DNA of 64,000 nt, from assembly GCA_947385955.1 (NCBI GenBank), contig CANDNA010000014.1, forward strand, positions 1 to 64,000. Reading direction: 5' to 3'. The number at the start of each line of letters is the position of its first letter. Within the stretch, counting starts at the first letter, position 1. The notes beneath the pieces were generated by a model. The model did no database searches, was not told the origin of the DNA, and was given only the letters and a program-made list of their open reading frames with translations. Position numbers and translations under genes: made by a program. This stretch comes from an uncultured Clostridia bacterium. GTDB lineage: Bacteria; Bacillota; Clostridia; Lachnospirales; Lachnospiraceae. Shown piece by piece: positions 51,778-63,075 of this stretch.

Positions 51778-52542
51778 CTATTCGCATTTTCCGCTCATTG
51801 TCAGAATCTCCGGTTCTCCGTCTGTGACCAGTATGGTATTTTCATAATGTGCCGACAGGGAACCGTCCTCCGTCACCACTGTCCAGTCATCGTCCAGCCA
51901 TTCCACATCCGCCCGGCCCATATTGATCATAGGCTCAATGGCAAGTGTCATACCTGCCCGAAGCAGTATTCCCTTCCGCTTCTGTGCAAAGTTGGGCACC
52001 TGGGGGTCCTCATGGAGCCGGGTCCCGATTCCATGTCCTACCAGATCTCTGACGATTCCATATCCATGTGGTGTTACATACGCGTCGATGGCATTGGATA
52101 TATCAAACAGATGATTGCCGGCCTTTGCCATTTTGATGCCCTCAAAGAAGCTCTGTCTTGTGACCGCAATCAGTCTGGCTGCCTCTTCCGAAATTTTTCC
52201 CACGCCAAAGGTCCTTGCCATATCAGAATGATATCCCTTATAGATCAGTCCGGCATCCAGGCTGACAATATCACCTTCCTGCAGAATATGAGCTGCATGG
52301 GGAATGCCATGTACCACTTCATCATTGACGGATACACAAATAGAAGCCGGATATCCGTTATAATTCAGAAAATTGGGTTCACATCCGTGGGCTCTGATCA
52401 GCTTTTCTCCCAGTCTGTCAATTTCCTTTGTTGAAATGCCCGGTCTGATTGCTTCTTCCAATCCGGAAAATACATCCTCCAGCAATCTGGCAGACTGGCG
52501 CATCAGTTCTATTTCCCTTGCCGATTTAATGGATACCGCCAT
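51778..52542 (-). CDS. map: Methionine aminopeptidase, type I
   Basis: A 254-aa metallopeptidase that removes initiator Met. Metal ligands are Asp in SLDAGLIYKGYHSDMA, His in LVGHGIGTRLHEDP and Glu in TLAIEPMINMG. The ATG has AGGAGG upstream. Confidence 0.96.
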   Translation of the reverse strand: MAVSIKSAREIELMRQSARLLEDVFSGLEEAIRPGISTKEIDRLGEKLIRAHGCEPNFLNYNGYPASICVSVNDEVVHGIPHAAHILQEGDIVSLDAGLIYKGYHSDMARTFGVGKISEEAARLIAVTRQSFFEGIKMAKAGNHLFDISNAIDAYVTPHGYGIVRDLVGHGIGTRLHEDPQVPNFAQKRKGILLRAGMTLAIEPMINMGRADVEWLDDDWTVVTEDGSLSAHYENTILVTDGEPEILTMSGKCE

Positions 52543-52599
52543 TGTTACCTCCTGCCGCATACCTGCTTTTGTCGCAGGTATGCACAAACCCTTTTCGTT

Positions 52600-53244
52600 T
52601 TAATCCCCCAGGATGTCTGTAATCGCTGTAAATACATCCTGCATCTCTGCTGTCCCGTCTATTGTTTTCAGAATCTCTTTTTCTGTATAAAACTCAATCA
52701 GTGGCTGTGTCTGTTCATGATATACCGAAAGCCGTTTCTTTACCGTTTCCAGCTTATCGTCATCACGAAGTATCAGTTCCTTTCCGCACGTATCACATAT
52801 TCCTTCCTGTTTCGGGGGAATATGTACAATGTGGAACGTAGCGCCGCATGACACGCAGGCCCGTCTGCCTGTCATCCTGCCAATGATCGTTTCATCCGGT
52901 ACATCCACATTGATTGCATAATCAATGGCATCCCCCATCTCTGCCAATGCTTTATCCAATACTTCGGCCTGCGGAATGGTACGCGGAAATCCATCCAGGA
53001 CATAACCTTTCCGGCAGTCCTCTCTGCCGACTCTGTCCATCAGGATTTTTACGGTCAGTTCATCCGGTACGAGAAGCCCCTGATCCATGTAATGCTTTAC
53101 TTCTTTTCCAAGCTCCGTACCTTCTTTGATATTTGCCCTGAAAATATCTCCCGTAGAAACATGCGGCACACCATATTTGTCGGCAATCATTTTCGCCTGT
53201 GTTCCTTTTCCTGCTCCCGGAGCCCCCAACATAATAATCTTCAT
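52600..53244 (-). CDS. adk: Adenylate kinase
   Basis: A 214-aa kinase (GAPGAGKGTQAKMIADKYG P-loop; CVSCGATFHIVHIPP and ICDTCGKEL zinc-binding LID loop). The ATG has GGAGG 8 nt upstream; a TTG two codons earlier is less likely. Confidence 0.97.
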   Translation of the reverse strand: MKIIMLGAPGAGKGTQAKMIADKYGVPHVSTGDIFRANIKEGTELGKEVKHYMDQGLLVPDELTVKILMDRVGREDCRKGYVLDGFPRTIPQAEVLDKALAEMGDAIDYAINVDVPDETIIGRMTGRRACVSCGATFHIVHIPPKQEGICDTCGKELILRDDDKLETVKKRLSVYHEQTQPLIEFYTEKEILKTIDGTAEMQDVFTAITDILGD

Positions 53245-53357
53245 TTCCAAATCCTCCTACTGCGCAAAAGACTGAGATCCGAACCAAAACACAACCTGTC
53301 AATGCAAGTACAGGGACAGTGCATCACTGCTCTGTCCCGAATCCCTGCTTCTTTTCA

Positions 53358-54671
53358 TCAATCATTCAAAAAGCCTTTATAATTGCGGACAAGCATCTGT
53401 GATTCAATCTGTTTGATTGTCTCCAGAACAACACTGACTATAATGATCAGACTTGTCCCGCCAAAAGAAACGCTTGCATGGAACACACCGTTAAAGAAAA
53501 ACGGAACGATTGCCACAATCGTAAGCCCACACGCACCAATGAAAATGATATAATTTAAAATCTTTGTCAAATACTCACTGGTCGGTTTACCGGGTCTGAT
53601 TCCCGGAATAAAGCCGCCCTGTTTTTTCATGTTATTTGCAATTTCCAACGGATTGAACGTAATAGAGGTGTAAAAATAAGCAAAAAAGATCACCAATACC
53701 ACGTAAAGCAGCAAGCCGATGGAATACCTGAGCTGGCCCGGATTGCACCAGTTGCCTGTATTCAATCCTTTCAGAATCTCTCCCCATATACCGGTTCCCT
53801 GATAACCGAAGAAGGAACAGATAATAATCGGAAACTGCATCAGAGAGGACGCAAAGATAATCGGAATCACACCAGCCGTATTGATCTTCAACGGAATGCT
53901 GGAGGACTGTCCGCCCACCATCTTCCTTCCCTGAATCTTTTTGGCATACTGCACCGGAATTTTCCGCACACCGTCATTTAACAGAATGACAAGTACAATC
54001 ATTCCCAGCACAATCGCCAGAATCACAACAGAAGACACCACGCCGACCGCAATGGATCTGCCCTTTACGAACTGCTCATACAGACTGCGGAAGTCCTGCG
54101 GAAGCCTGGAAATAATATTGATCACGAGAACGATGGAAATACCGTTCCCCACACCATGCTCTGTAATCCTTTCGCCGATCCACATAAGAAATGCGCTGCC
54201 TGCAACCAGTGTGCTGACAACTGAAATAACATTCAATGCGTTATAATCTTCCAAAAGCCCCGATCTTCCAAAGCCCACTGCCATAGCAATGGATTCAATC
54301 AGTGCAAGGGCAATCGTCACATAGCGGGTAATGGATGCCAGTTTCTTTCTTCCGTCCTCACCGTCCTTCTGCATCTCCTCCAGCTTCGGAATCGCGATGG
54401 TCAAAAGCTGGATGATAATGGAGGAAGTGATATACGGCGTTATATTCAATGCAAACACGGACATGTTCAGAAAGGAACCACCGGTGATCGCATCGGCAAA
54501 GCCCATTGCTTCACCCACATGCATGGTAAACCACTCTCTTACATATTCCCGGTTCACACCCGGCACGGGAAGCTGTGATCCGATACGGATCACAACCAGC
54601 ATTGCCAGCGTATACAAAATCTTTTTCCGGATTTCTTTGACTTTAAACGCATTTTTCAGTGTTTTAAGCAT
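53358..54671 (-). CDS. secY: SecYEG translocase subunit SecY
   Basis: A 437-aa membrane protein with ten helices and conserved ITPYITSSIIIQLLT and PGIRPGKPT segments. It overlaps rplO by one base (TAATG), so the two are translationally coupled. Confidence 0.97.
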   Translation of the reverse strand: MLKTLKNAFKVKEIRKKILYTLAMLVVIRIGSQLPVPGVNREYVREWFTMHVGEAMGFADAITGGSFLNMSVFALNITPYITSSIIIQLLTIAIPKLEEMQKDGEDGRKKLASITRYVTIALALIESIAMAVGFGRSGLLEDYNALNVISVVSTLVAGSAFLMWIGERITEHGVGNGISIVLVINIISRLPQDFRSLYEQFVKGRSIAVGVVSSVVILAIVLGMIVLVILLNDGVRKIPVQYAKKIQGRKMVGGQSSSIPLKINTAGVIPIIFASSLMQFPIIICSFFGYQGTGIWGEILKGLNTGNWCNPGQLRYSIGLLLYVVLVIFFAYFYTSITFNPLEIANNMKKQGGFIPGIRPGKPTSEYLTKILNYIIFIGACGLTIVAIVPFFFNGVFHASVSFGGTSLIIIVSVVLETIKQIESQMLVRNYKGFLND

Positions 54672-55111
54672 TAAATCACCTCTGCTGTTCCACCAAGCGC
54701 CTCGATCTTTTCTTTTGCAGATGCACTGAACGCATTTGCCTGAACCGTAAGCTTCTTAGTAAGTTCTCCGTTTCCGAGGATCTTCACTCCGTCTCTGGGA
54801 TTCTTTACAATGCCTGCTGAAATCAATGCTTCTACGTCAACGGTTGCACCGTCATCGAATCTCTCTAATACTGCCAAATTAATGCCGACGATTTCCTTTG
54901 TATTTCTGTTGGTAAAACCTCTCTTGGGAATACGTCTGTACAAGGGCATCTGTCCGCCTTCAAAGCCCGGTCTGTTGGGGCCGGAACGAGCTTTCTGGCC
55001 TTTATGACCTTTTCCGGCTGTCTTGCCGTTTCCCGAACCATGTCCGCGACCACGTCTGAAATTATCACTGTGTTTTGAGCCCTCTGCAGGTTTTAAATTG
55101 GATAAATCCAT
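54671..55111 (-). CDS. rplO: 50S ribosomal protein L15
   Basis: A 146-aa L15 ([15 protein letters not shown] start with GGAGG 7 nt upstream; [24 protein letters not shown] region). Confidence 0.97.
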   Translation of the reverse strand: MDLSNLKPAEGSKHSDNFRRGRGHGSGNGKTAGKGHKGQKARSGPNRPGFEGGQMPLYRRIPKRGFTNRNTKEIVGINLAVLERFDDGATVDVEALISAGIVKNPRDGVKILGNGELTKKLTVQANAFSASAKEKIEALGGTAEVI

Positions 55112-55124
55112 GCTCACACCTCCT

Positions 55125-55307
55125 TTATGCCTCTTCTACTTTCACCATATATTCTACTTGTTTGATCATACCTCTGGTTGCATCATTATCCGGCAGCTCC
55201 ACTGTCTTATGCATCTTCCTGAGGCCCATTGCCTCAATGGTTTTTTTATGCTTGGGAACTGCACCGATAGGAGATTTTACCAAAGTCACTTTTAATGTAT
55301 TTGCCAT
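55125..55307 (-). CDS. rpmD: 50S ribosomal protein L30
   Basis: A 60-aa L30 ([20 protein letters not shown]). Spc operon order rpsE-rpmD-rplO. Confidence 0.97.
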   Translation of the reverse strand: MANTLKVTLVKSPIGAVPKHKKTIEAMGLRKMHKTVELPDNDATRGMIKQVEYMVKVEEA

Positions 55308-55321
55308 GTTCAGTCTCCTCC

Positions 55322-55831
55322 TTAACCAAGAATTTCTTCGATAGATTTTCCGCGGTTCCTTGCTACCTCTTCAGGAGTTTTCAACTGGCGCAGACCTTCA
55401 ATTGTTGCAAGTACAACATTCTGTTTGTTGTTGGAACCCAGACACTTTGTACGGATATTCTTAATACCGGCAAGCTCGCACACATTACGTGCCGGACCGC
55501 CTGCGATAATACCGGTACCTGCTGCAGCTCTCTTCAGCAGAACGCTTGCAGAACCATATTTTCCGATAAAATCATGTGTAATAGAGCTGTTCTCATCCAA
55601 TGCAACCGTGATGATATGCTTCATGGCATCTTCTTTTCCCTTGCGGATTGCTTCCGGAATTTCCACAGCCTTGCCGAGTCCAGCGCCTACATGTCCGTTG
55701 CCGTCACCAACTACCACCAGTGCTGTAAAACGCATATTACGGCCGCCCTTTACGGTTTTGGTAACACGCTTGATGGCAACGACTTTGTCATTCAACTCTA
55801 ACTGGCTCACATCTATGATTGTATTCTTCAT
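55322..55831 (-). CDS. rpsE: 30S ribosomal protein S5
   Basis: A 169-aa S5 ([23 protein letters not shown] motif of the S5 C-terminal domain). Confidence 0.97.
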   Translation of the reverse strand: MKNTIIDVSQLELNDKVVAIKRVTKTVKGGRNMRFTALVVVGDGNGHVGAGLGKAVEIPEAIRKGKEDAMKHIITVALDENSSITHDFIGKYGSASVLLKRAAAGTGIIAGGPARNVCELAGIKNIRTKCLGSNNKQNVVLATIEGLRQLKTPEEVARNRGKSIEEILG

Positions 55832-55849
55832 GCTTTCCTTCTTCCTTTC

Positions 55850-56218
55850 CTAGAATTTCAGGCCAGCTTCTCTGGCTGCCTCAGCTAATGCTGCGATTTT
55901 TCCATGATATATAAAGCCGCCTCTGTCAAAGACAACCTCTGTAATCCCTTTTTCGATAGCTCTCTTTCCAATCACAGTACCAATATATGCTGCCGCATCC
56001 ACGTTATTGGTTTTTTCCAGCTCTGCCTTTACATCCTTTTCCAGTGTGGAAGCAGAAGCTATTGTATGACCGGCCACATCGTCAATAATTTGAGCATACA
56101 TGTGATGATTGCTTCTGAACACAGCCAAACGGGGTCTCTGCGCAGTACCACTGAAACGGTTACGTATTCTCTTATGCTTTTTCACGCGAACCTTCGCTTT
56201 TGATTCCTTGTTAACCAT
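55850..56218 (-). CDS. rplR: 50S ribosomal protein L18
   Basis: A 122-aa L18 ([34 protein letters not shown]). The ATG is preferred over the in-frame GTG two codons earlier. Confidence 0.97.
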   Translation of the reverse strand: MVNKESKAKVRVKKHKRIRNRFSGTAQRPRLAVFRSNHHMYAQIIDDVAGHTIASASTLEKDVKAELEKTNNVDAAAYIGTVIGKRAIEKGITEVVFDRGGFIYHGKIAALAEAAREAGLKF

Positions 56219-56238
56219 TTTCACACTCTCCTTATCCC

Positions 56239-56781
56239 TTATTTCTTACCGGTCTTACCAACTTTGCGTCTGATTACTTCGTCAGCATACTTGATACCCT
56301 TACCCTTATAAGGCTCAGGACGTCGTTTGTCTCTGATTTCAGCTGCGAATTGGCCAACTTTTTCTTTATCAATGCCCTTGACGATGATTACGTTCTGTCC
56401 TTCCAGAACAGTTTCGATTCCTTCCGGATCTTCCATCTCCACCGGGTGAGAATATCCTAAAGATAAGGTCAGTTTCTTGCCGGCTTTCGCTGCCCTGTAT
56501 CCAACGCCGTTTACTTCCAGCTTCTTCTGATATCCGTCTGTTACACCTACCACCATATTGTTGATCAGTGTCCTGGTCAGACCATGCAGCGACTTCATTT
56601 TCTTCAAATCATTCGGTCTGGAAACAACAACCGTTTCGCCTTCCATCTTGATTTCCATTTCGGACGGCAATACTCTTTCCAGAGTCCCTTTAGGACCTTT
56701 TACAGTCACTTTATTATTTTCTGCAATTTCCACAGTAACACCTGCAGGAACCGCGATTGGCATTCTTCCTATACGTGACAT
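56239..56781 (-). CDS. rplF: 50S ribosomal protein L6
   Basis: A 180-aa L6 ([37 protein letters not shown]). Confidence 0.98.
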   Translation of the reverse strand: MSRIGRMPIAVPAGVTVEIAENNKVTVKGPKGTLERVLPSEMEIKMEGETVVVSRPNDLKKMKSLHGLTRTLINNMVVGVTDGYQKKLEVNGVGYRAAKAGKKLTLSLGYSHPVEMEDPEGIETVLEGQNVIIVKGIDKEKVGQFAAEIRDKRRPEPYKGKGIKYADEVIRRKVGKTGKK

Positions 56782-56830
56782 GCCCGTACCTCCTGTAAAT
56801 TTCTATGTTGATTGATTGTTCTTTTTCTGA

Positions 56831-57232
56831 TTACCAAACAAATGCCAGAACTTCTCCGCCTACCTGGAGTTCTCTTGCTTTCTTATCTGTGATCACGCCC
56901 TGGTTTGTGGAAACAATCGCCACACCAAGTCCGCCCAGCACCCTGGGCATATCCTCTTTGCCTGCATAAACCCGCAGTCCCGGTTTGGAAATTCTCTTCA
57001 GACCTGTGATGATCTTCTCATTCTTGTCTGCACCATATTTCAATGTAATGCGGATTGTCTTAAAGTTGCCGTCTTCCACAACATCGAATTTTCTTATATA
57101 ACCTTCATCTAAAAGAATCTGCGCAATAGCCAATTTCATCTTAGAAGAAGGAACATCTACTGTATCATGTTTTGCAATGTTTGCGTTACGGATTCTTGTA
57201 AGCATATCTGCAATAGGATCGCTCATTGTCAT
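56831..57232 (-). CDS. rpsH: 30S ribosomal protein S8
   Basis: A 133-aa S8 ([43 protein letters not shown]). The first ATG has AGGAGG 9 nt upstream; an ATG two codons later is also possible. Confidence 0.97.
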   Translation of the reverse strand: MTMSDPIADMLTRIRNANIAKHDTVDVPSSKMKLAIAQILLDEGYIRKFDVVEDGNFKTIRITLKYGADKNEKIITGLKRISKPGLRVYAGKEDMPRVLGGLGVAIVSTNQGVITDKKARELQVGGEVLAFVW

Positions 57233-57271
57233 TTAGATTTACCTCCTTGATTTCTATCTGTGTTCGTTGAC

Positions 57272-57404
57272 GGATGTTCTTTTCGCTCAGTTCGAAACTA
57301 CCTCGTCAAGTGGATTCAGGATGTTCTTTTCGCTAAGTTCGAAAATACCTCACTAAGCTCAAAGAACGACCTCGCACTAGACTCGAAACTACCTCGTCAA
57401 GTGC
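57272..57404. repeat. Three imperfect repeats between rpsZ and rpsH
   Basis: Units starting GGATGTTCTTTTCGCT occur at 57272-57312 and 57319-57360 with one base change in the first 20, and a shorter related unit (AGACTCGAAACTACCTCGTC) at 57385-57404. The TTCGAAA, ACCTCG and CTAAG pieces also resemble the repeat between infA and rpmJ. Confidence 0.6.
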
Positions 57405-57410
57405 TTCCGG

Positions 57411-57596
57411 TCACCAGCTGGCTTTCTTTACGCCGGGAATCTGGCCTTTGTATGCTAATTCACGGAAGCAAATTCTGCAGATTCCGTATTTCCGTAAATA
57501 TGCATGTGGACGACCACAGATTTTGCAGCGGCTGTATTCTCTTGTGGAGAATTTTGCCTTGCGCTGCTGTTTGATCTTCATTGCTGTTTTAGCCAT
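57411..57596 (-). CDS. rpsZ: 30S ribosomal protein S14, zinc type
   Basis: A 61-aa S14 of the zinc-binding form (C24-x2-C27 in RCKICGRPH and C-x2-C in CRICFRELA). Type Z S14 is normal in the spc operon of Firmicutes. Confidence 0.97.
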   Translation of the reverse strand: MAKTAMKIKQQRKAKFSTREYSRCKICGRPHAYLRKYGICRICFRELAYKGQIPGVKKASW

Positions 57597-57610
57597 GAAT
57601 TTACCTCCTT

Positions 57611-58150
57611 TTATTTTGCAAACGGCATGTTGAATAATCTTAATAACTCACGGGCCTCTTCGTCTGTCCTGGCTGTTGTAACAAAAACAACATCCATACC
57701 CCTTACTTTGTCAATCTTATCATACTCGATTTCCGGAAAGATCAACTGTTCCTTAATGCCAAGCGCATAGTTGCCTCTTCCGTCAAAAGCATTGGGATTC
57801 ACACCTCTGAAGTCACGTACACGAGGCAGTGCAAGATTGATCAGACGATCCACAAATTCATACATCTTCTCGCCGCGGAGTGTTACCTTGCATCCGATAG
57901 GCATACCTTCTCTGATCTTGAAATTCGCAATGGAGTTTTTCGCTCTCGTTACCACTGCTTTCTGACCTGAGATCTTCTCCATATCTGCCATTGCAGATTC
58001 CAGCACTTTCGCATTGTCTTTTGCTTCCCCAACGCCCATATTGATCACTACTTTTTCGAGCTTGGGTACTTCCATGCTGTTTTTATATCCAAACTTCTTA
58101 ATCATGGCATCCATGATTTCGTTTTTATACATATCTTTCAGTCTACTCAC
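57611..58150 (-). CDS. rplE: 50S ribosomal protein L5
   Basis: A 179-aa L5 ([40 protein letters not shown]). Confidence 0.98.
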   Translation of the reverse strand: MSRLKDMYKNEIMDAMIKKFGYKNSMEVPKLEKVVINMGVGEAKDNAKVLESAMADMEKISGQKAVVTRAKNSIANFKIREGMPIGCKVTLRGEKMYEFVDRLINLALPRVRDFRGVNPNAFDGRGNYALGIKEQLIFPEIEYDKIDKVRGMDVVFVTTARTDEEARELLRLFNMPFAK

Positions 58151-58173
58151 TGTTCAGGCCTCCTTCCCTTTCC

Positions 58174-58485
58174 TTAATCGATGACATCGCCTGTCGATTT
58201 CGCAAAACGTACTTTCTTGCCGTTTTCCATCTTAAATCCAATTCTGGTCGCTTTTCCTTTATGCACATACATTACGTTGGAAATGGCAATCGGAGCTTCT
58301 TTCTGAACAATACCGCCGTTCTGATTTGCTGCGGAAGGCTTTGTATGTTTGGTAATCATATTCACACCTTCCACCAGTACTCTGCCGCTTTTGCGGTCAA
58401 CGGAGAGCACTTTTCCTTCTTTTCCATTATCTTTTCCGGCGATTACTTTTACATTATCGCCCTTTTTGATTTTCATTGTAGACAT
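58174..58485 (-). CDS. rplX: 50S ribosomal protein L24
   Basis: A 103-aa L24 with a KOW motif (KKGDNVKVIAGKDNGKEGKV). GGAGG lies 7 nt before the ATG. Confidence 0.97.
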   Translation of the reverse strand: MSTMKIKKGDNVKVIAGKDNGKEGKVLSVDRKSGRVLVEGVNMITKHTKPSAANQNGGIVQKEAPIAISNVMYVHKGKATRIGFKMENGKKVRFAKSTGDVID

Positions 58486-58497
58486 TCAGGCACCTCC

Positions 58498-58866
58498 TTA
58501 TAATACTTCCGGAGCCAGAGAAACAATTTTCATAAACTGTTTTTCACGAAGCTCTCTTGCTACCGGTCCAAAAATACGGGTTCCTCTGGGAGTCTTATCC
58601 TCCTTGATGATAACAGCAGCATTTTCGTCAAATCTGATATAGGAACCGTCTTTGCGGCGGGCACCCTTTACAGTACGTACAACTACGGCTTTTACGACAT
58701 CGCCCTTTTTGACAACACCGCCGGGTGTTGCATCTTTAACAGTAGCAACGATTACATCACCTATATTTGCATATCTTCTTGTAGATCCGCCCATAACCCT
58801 GATGCACAAAAGTTCTTTTGCACCCGTGTTATCAGCGACCTTCAGTCTGCTTTCCTGTTGTATCAT
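58498..58866 (-). CDS. rplN: 50S ribosomal protein L14
   Basis: A 122-aa L14 ([40 protein letters not shown]). Confidence 0.98.
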   Translation of the reverse strand: MIQQESRLKVADNTGAKELLCIRVMGGSTRRYANIGDVIVATVKDATPGGVVKKGDVVKAVVVRTVKGARRKDGSYIRFDENAAVIIKEDKTPRGTRIFGPVARELREKQFMKIVSLAPEVL

Positions 58867-58903
58867 GCCAATTCTCCTTTTATTTCTTCTATGTCTGAAA
58901 AAA

Positions 58904-59158
58904 CTATTTTACTTTCTCTACGATTTCAACAAGCCTCCAACGCTTATCTTTGGAGAGCGGCCTTGTTTCCATAACCTTTACAGTATCGCCGATGCTGCAT
59001 TCGTTGTTTTCATCGTGTGCCTTCAGCTTATAGGTTCTTTTCACAATTTTATTGTAAAGCGCATGCTTCACATGATCCTCAACTGCCACAACGATCGTTT
59101 TATCCATCTTATTACTGGTTACTTTTCCAGTACGGGTCTTTCTCAAATTTCTTTCCAC
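58904..59158 (-). CDS. rpsQ: 30S ribosomal protein S17
   Basis: An 84-aa S17 starting at GTG ([20 protein letters not shown]) with AAGGAG 8 nt upstream. Longer in-frame extensions are not part of S17. Confidence 0.96.
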   Translation of the reverse strand: MERNLRKTRTGKVTSNKMDKTIVVAVEDHVKHALYNKIVKRTYKLKAHDENNECSIGDTVKVMETRPLSKDKRWRLVEIVEKVK

Positions 59159-59193
59159 TATGATTCTCCTTTCTGCCAGGGCACCTGGCAACC

Positions 59194-59403
59194 TTATGCC
59201 TGTGCCTTACTTTTCTCAGTAATCACTGTCTGGATTCTGGCAATGTTCTTTCTGACTTCTCTGATCCTTGCCGTATTGTCCAACTGATTTGTTGCGTTCT
59301 GGAATCTCAAATTGAAAAGTTCTTTTTTAGCAGCCACTAATTCCTGTGCTAATTCTGCAGCTGATTTTGTCTTTAAATCTTCCACATACTTATTAGTTTT
59401 CAT
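59194..59403 (-). CDS. rpmC: 50S ribosomal protein L29
   Basis: A 69-aa L29 ([20 protein letters not shown]). Its ATG overlaps the rplP 3' end by 11 nt, so translation is coupled. Confidence 0.96.
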   Translation of the reverse strand: MKTNKYVEDLKTKSAAELAQELVAAKKELFNLRFQNATNQLDNTARIREVRKNIARIQTVITEKSKAQA

Positions 59404-59830
59404 TTGATGCACCGCCTTCCAAGTCTGCTTTAGAAACAATTTTACATTTGCATGGAAGCTTATGTGTAGCAAGACGTAACGCTTCTTTTGCGATTTCTTC
59501 TGATACGCCGGAAATCTCAAACATAACACGTCCTGGTTTCACCACTGCTACCCAGTATTCAAGAGTACCTTTACCGGAACCCATACGTGTTTCTGCCGGT
59601 TTTGCCGTTACCGGCTTATCCGGGAAAATCTTAATCCAGACCTGGCCGCCACGCTTGATGTAACGTGTCATTGCAATACGGGCTGCCTCAATCTGATTGG
59701 ACTTGATCCAGCACGGTTCTGTTGCAATGATACCATATTCACCATAAGTGATCGTATTGCCCCTCATAGCTTTACCTGCCATGGAACCACGGAACTGTTT
59801 ACGACGTTTTACTCTTTTCGGCATTAACAT
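59393..59830 (-). CDS. rplP: 50S ribosomal protein L16
   Basis: A 145-aa L16 ([40 protein letters not shown]). It overlaps the rpsC stop by one base (TAATG). Confidence 0.97.
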   Translation of the reverse strand: MLMPKRVKRRKQFRGSMAGKAMRGNTITYGEYGIIATEPCWIKSNQIEAARIAMTRYIKRGGQVWIKIFPDKPVTAKPAETRMGSGKGTLEYWVAVVKPGRVMFEISGVSEEIAKEALRLATHKLPCKCKIVSKADLEGGASNEN

Positions 59831-60489
59831 TATTTATCGCTCCCTTCCTTGTTTCCTTTCGTAGGTAGTACCTCACCTTTGTAGATCCATACCTTCACAC
59901 CCACTTTGCCATATGTGGTGTCTGCCTCTGCAAATCCATATTCAATGTCCGCGCGCAATGTCTGCAGCGGGATCGTACCGTCACTGTAAAATTCTGTACG
60001 TGCCATATCTGCACCGCCCAGACGTCCCGAAACGGAAGTCTTGATACCAAGTGCACCCATCTTCATGGTTCTGCCCATACAGGACTTCATAGCACGCCTG
60101 AAGGACACACGGTTCTCCAGTTGCTGTGCAATATTTTCAGCCACAAGCTGTGCATCTCTGTCCGGTTTCTTGATTTCCTTGATGTCAACCAGTACCTTCT
60201 TATCTGTCAGTTTGGTCAGTTCTTTCTTGGTTACTTCGATTTCTGCTCCGCCCTTACCGATTACCACACCGGGCTTTGCTGTATAAATAATCACCTTAAC
60301 ACGATCAGATGCTCTTTCAATCTCAATTTTGGAAATCCCTGCGCTGTATAATTTTTTCTTCAAAAACTTCCGGATGTTGTAGTCCTCTACCAGAAAATCG
60401 GAAAACTCAGCATCAGAAGCATACCATCTGGAATCCCAGTCCTTTATAATACCCACTCTCAGGCCATGAGGATTAACTTTCTGTCCCAT
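59830..60489 (-). CDS. rpsC: 30S ribosomal protein S3
   Basis: A 219-aa S3 with a KH domain ([21 protein letters not shown]) and the conserved [12 protein letters not shown] start. Confidence 0.98.
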   Translation of the reverse strand: MGQKVNPHGLRVGIIKDWDSRWYASDAEFSDFLVEDYNIRKFLKKKLYSAGISKIEIERASDRVKVIIYTAKPGVVIGKGGAEIEVTKKELTKLTDKKVLVDIKEIKKPDRDAQLVAENIAQQLENRVSFRRAMKSCMGRTMKMGALGIKTSVSGRLGGADMARTEFYSDGTIPLQTLRADIEYGFAEADTTYGKVGVKVWIYKGEVLPTKGNKEGSDK

Positions 60490-60500
60490 TATTTTTCCTC

Positions 60501-60887
60501 CTATCTTTCATCAAGCACGACTGTAATGTGGCTCATTCTCTTTTCGATTCTGTAAGCCCTGCCCTGTGCTCTCGGTCTCACTCTTTTCATCGTAGGTCCT
60601 TTATTTGCATAACATTCTGCAATATAAAGATTGTCCCTGTTCATGCCATTGTTATTCTCTGCATTGGCAATGGCCGACTCAAGCAGCTTCTTAATCAGGC
60701 CTGATGCATATCTCGGATTGTACTCCAGAATACCGAGTGCGGTCTGCACATCCTTTCCTCTGATGGCATCTAATACAAAACACGCTTTCTGAACGGATAC
60801 TCTTGCATAAGATAATTTTGCAGACGGTCTGGTATCCTTCTTCGCATTTCTTTCTCTCTTTATCTGACTTCTATGTCCTTTTGCCAT
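60501..60887 (-). CDS. rplV: 50S ribosomal protein L22
   Basis: A 128-aa L22 ([18 protein letters not shown] start with an SD upstream; [20 protein letters not shown]). Confidence 0.97.
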   Translation of the reverse strand: MAKGHRSQIKRERNAKKDTRPSAKLSYARVSVQKACFVLDAIRGKDVQTALGILEYNPRYASGLIKKLLESAIANAENNNGMNRDNLYIAECYANKGPTMKRVRPRAQGRAYRIEKRMSHITVVLDER

Positions 60888-60910
60888 GAAATAGAAACCT
60901 CCTTTCAAAA

Positions 60911-61192
60911 TTATCTTACTTTGGATTTCTTTTCGTCTTTTCCATGTCCTCTGTAAGTTCTCGTGGCAACGAACTCACCCAGTTTATGTCCAACCATATC
61001 TTCTGTTACATATACGGGCACATGCCTTCTGCCGTCATGTACCGCAAAGGTGTGTCCCACAAAAGACGGGAAGATAGTGGAACGGCGGGACCAGGTTTTA
61101 ATCACCTGTTTCTGTCCTGATGCATTCAGAGCATCTACCTTTTTCAGCACGCTCTTATCTGCAAATGGTCCTTTTTTTAATGATCTAGCCAT
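60911..61192 (-). CDS. rpsS: 30S ribosomal protein S19
   Basis: A 93-aa S19 ([39 protein letters not shown]). Confidence 0.98.
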   Translation of the reverse strand: MARSLKKGPFADKSVLKKVDALNASGQKQVIKTWSRRSTIFPSFVGHTFAVHDGRRHVPVYVTEDMVGHKLGEFVATRTYRGHGKDEKKSKVR

Positions 61193-61218
61193 TTTTGATT
61201 CCTCCTGTTTAATATCGA

Positions 61219-62061
61219 CTACTTAATCGCTCTGCCGTCACGTCGTCTTACGATCAACTTATTGGACTGTTTCTTTTTCTTTCTGGTCTTTAAGCCAAGC
61301 GCCGGCTTGCCCCAGGGTGTACACGGTCCGGGACGTCCGATTCCGGTCTTGCCTTCGCCGCCGCCGTGCGGATGGTCGTTGGGGTTCATAACGGAACCAC
61401 GAACCGTAGGTCTGATACCCATATGACGCTTACGTCCTGCTTTACCGATATTAATCAGGCTGTGATCTGCATTTCCCACTACGCCGACGGTTGCGCGGCA
61501 GACGATGGGAACCATTCTCATTTCTCCCGAAGGGAGTCTGAGTGTTGCATACTTTCCTTCTTTTGCCATCAACTGTGCACTGTTTCCTGCACTGCGGACC
61601 ATCTGGCCGCCCTTGCCGGGATACAGCTCTATATTGTGTACCTGTGTACCGACAGGAATTTCTGATAAAGGAAGGCAGTTGCCGATTCTCACTTCTGCTT
61701 CCGGACCGTTCATGACCTTCATGCCATCCTTCAGGCCTTCCGGTGCAAGGATATAGGACTTCTGTCCGTCTGCATAGCAGATCAAAGCAATGTTTGCTGT
61801 TCTGTTAGGATCATATTCGATACCGATTACCGTAGCCGGAATACCGTCTTTGATTCTACGGAAATCAATCATTCTGTATTTTCTTCTGTTGCCGCCTCCC
61901 CGGTGTCTGACTGTGATCTTTCCCTGATTGTTACGTCCGGAATTTTTATTCAGAGAAACCAGGAGACTCTTTTCAGGAGTACTCTTGGTGATCTCTGCGA
62001 AATCAGAACCGGTCATATTTCTTCTGGAAGGTGTATATGGGTTATATGTCTTAATTCCCAT
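61219..62061 (-). CDS. rplB: 50S ribosomal protein L2
   Basis: A 280-aa L2 with the peptidyl-transferase-centre loop ([20 protein letters not shown]). Confidence 0.98.
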   Translation of the reverse strand: MGIKTYNPYTPSRRNMTGSDFAEITKSTPEKSLLVSLNKNSGRNNQGKITVRHRGGGNRRKYRMIDFRRIKDGIPATVIGIEYDPNRTANIALICYADGQKSYILAPEGLKDGMKVMNGPEAEVRIGNCLPLSEIPVGTQVHNIELYPGKGGQMVRSAGNSAQLMAKEGKYATLRLPSGEMRMVPIVCRATVGVVGNADHSLINIGKAGRKRHMGIRPTVRGSVMNPNDHPHGGGEGKTGIGRPGPCTPWGKPALGLKTRKKKKQSNKLIVRRRDGRAIK

Positions 62062-62128
62062 TGTAAGTTCTCCTTTCGGTTGCTGTTTTAGTATCGCACT
62101 TTACTGTACATATGCAGGCTTTTCAGGC

Positions 62129-62428
62129 TTACAGTCCTGTGAAAATTTCAATTTCCTTACTGTCCTCTGTTAACTGGACAATCGCCTTTTTGGTCTTTGC
62201 TGTCTTTCCCACTACGGCGCCGCGTCTTTTCTTCTTGCCGTCCAGATTCATGGTATTGACTTTCTTTACCTTTGTTCCTTCAAACATTTTTTCCACAGCT
62301 TCTTTGATCTGTGCTTTGTTTGCCTCTGTATGAACAAGGAACGTATATTTCTTTTCGCCCATACCGGCCATGCTCTTCTCTGTAATCACCGGTTTGAGGA
62401 TCACATCATAATACTGTAACACTGCCAT
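62129..62428 (-). CDS. rplW: 50S ribosomal protein L23
   Basis: A 99-aa L23 ([20 protein letters not shown]). It overlaps the rplD stop by one base (TAATG). Confidence 0.98.
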   Translation of the reverse strand: MAVLQYYDVILKPVITEKSMAGMGEKKYTFLVHTEANKAQIKEAVEKMFEGTKVKKVNTMNLDGKKKRRGAVVGKTAKTKKAIVQLTEDSKEIEIFTGL

Positions 62429-63048
62429 TATGCGTACACCTCCTCAATCTTCTTTGCCGCATCCCTGGTCAGCACAAGTGTACCGCCCTTCAGAATGTCA
62501 TATACATTAATCGTGTTTGCAAGCGCTGTCTGAATCCCATAGAGATTTCTTGCAGACATTACTACATTTTCATCACTCTCTGCCAGTACCACAAGCCCTT
62601 TTTCCACATGCAGATTGTCCATCACCTTTTTGAAATTCTTTGTCTTGATCTCACCGAATTTCAGTTCATCCACAACGATCAGCTTGTTTTCCAGCACTTT
62701 GCTGGTCAGGGCAGATTTCAGGGCGATCCTCTTCTCTTTCTTATTCATCTTAAAGGAATAATCCCTGGGAACCGGAGCGAATACAACGCCGCCTCCTGTC
62801 CACTGAGGTGCTCTGGTGGAACCCTGTCTTGCGTGACCGGTCCCCTTCTGTCTCCAGGGTTTTCTTCCGCCGCCGGAAACTTCTGCGCGTGTCCTGGCCT
62901 TCTGTGTTCCCTGGCGATTGTTTGCAAGCTGCTGAACAACTGCCATGTGTACCAGATGTTCATTTACTTCCACACCAAATACGGCATCACTCAAGTCGAT
63001 CTTGTCAACTTCTTTGCCTTCCATATTATAAACAGATACGTTTGCCAT
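62428..63048 (-). CDS. rplD: 50S ribosomal protein L4
   Basis: A 206-aa L4 ([20 protein letters not shown] loop). In many bacteria L4 represses the S10 operon; no sign of that can be judged here because the leader lies outside the window. Confidence 0.98.
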   Translation of the reverse strand: MANVSVYNMEGKEVDKIDLSDAVFGVEVNEHLVHMAVVQQLANNRQGTQKARTRAEVSGGGRKPWRQKGTGHARQGSTRAPQWTGGGVVFAPVPRDYSFKMNKKEKRIALKSALTSKVLENKLIVVDELKFGEIKTKNFKKVMDNLHVEKGLVVLAESDENVVMSARNLYGIQTALANTINVYDILKGGTLVLTRDAAKKIEEVYA

Positions 63049-63075
63049 CTGTGTAATCCTCCTTTCATCCGATAT

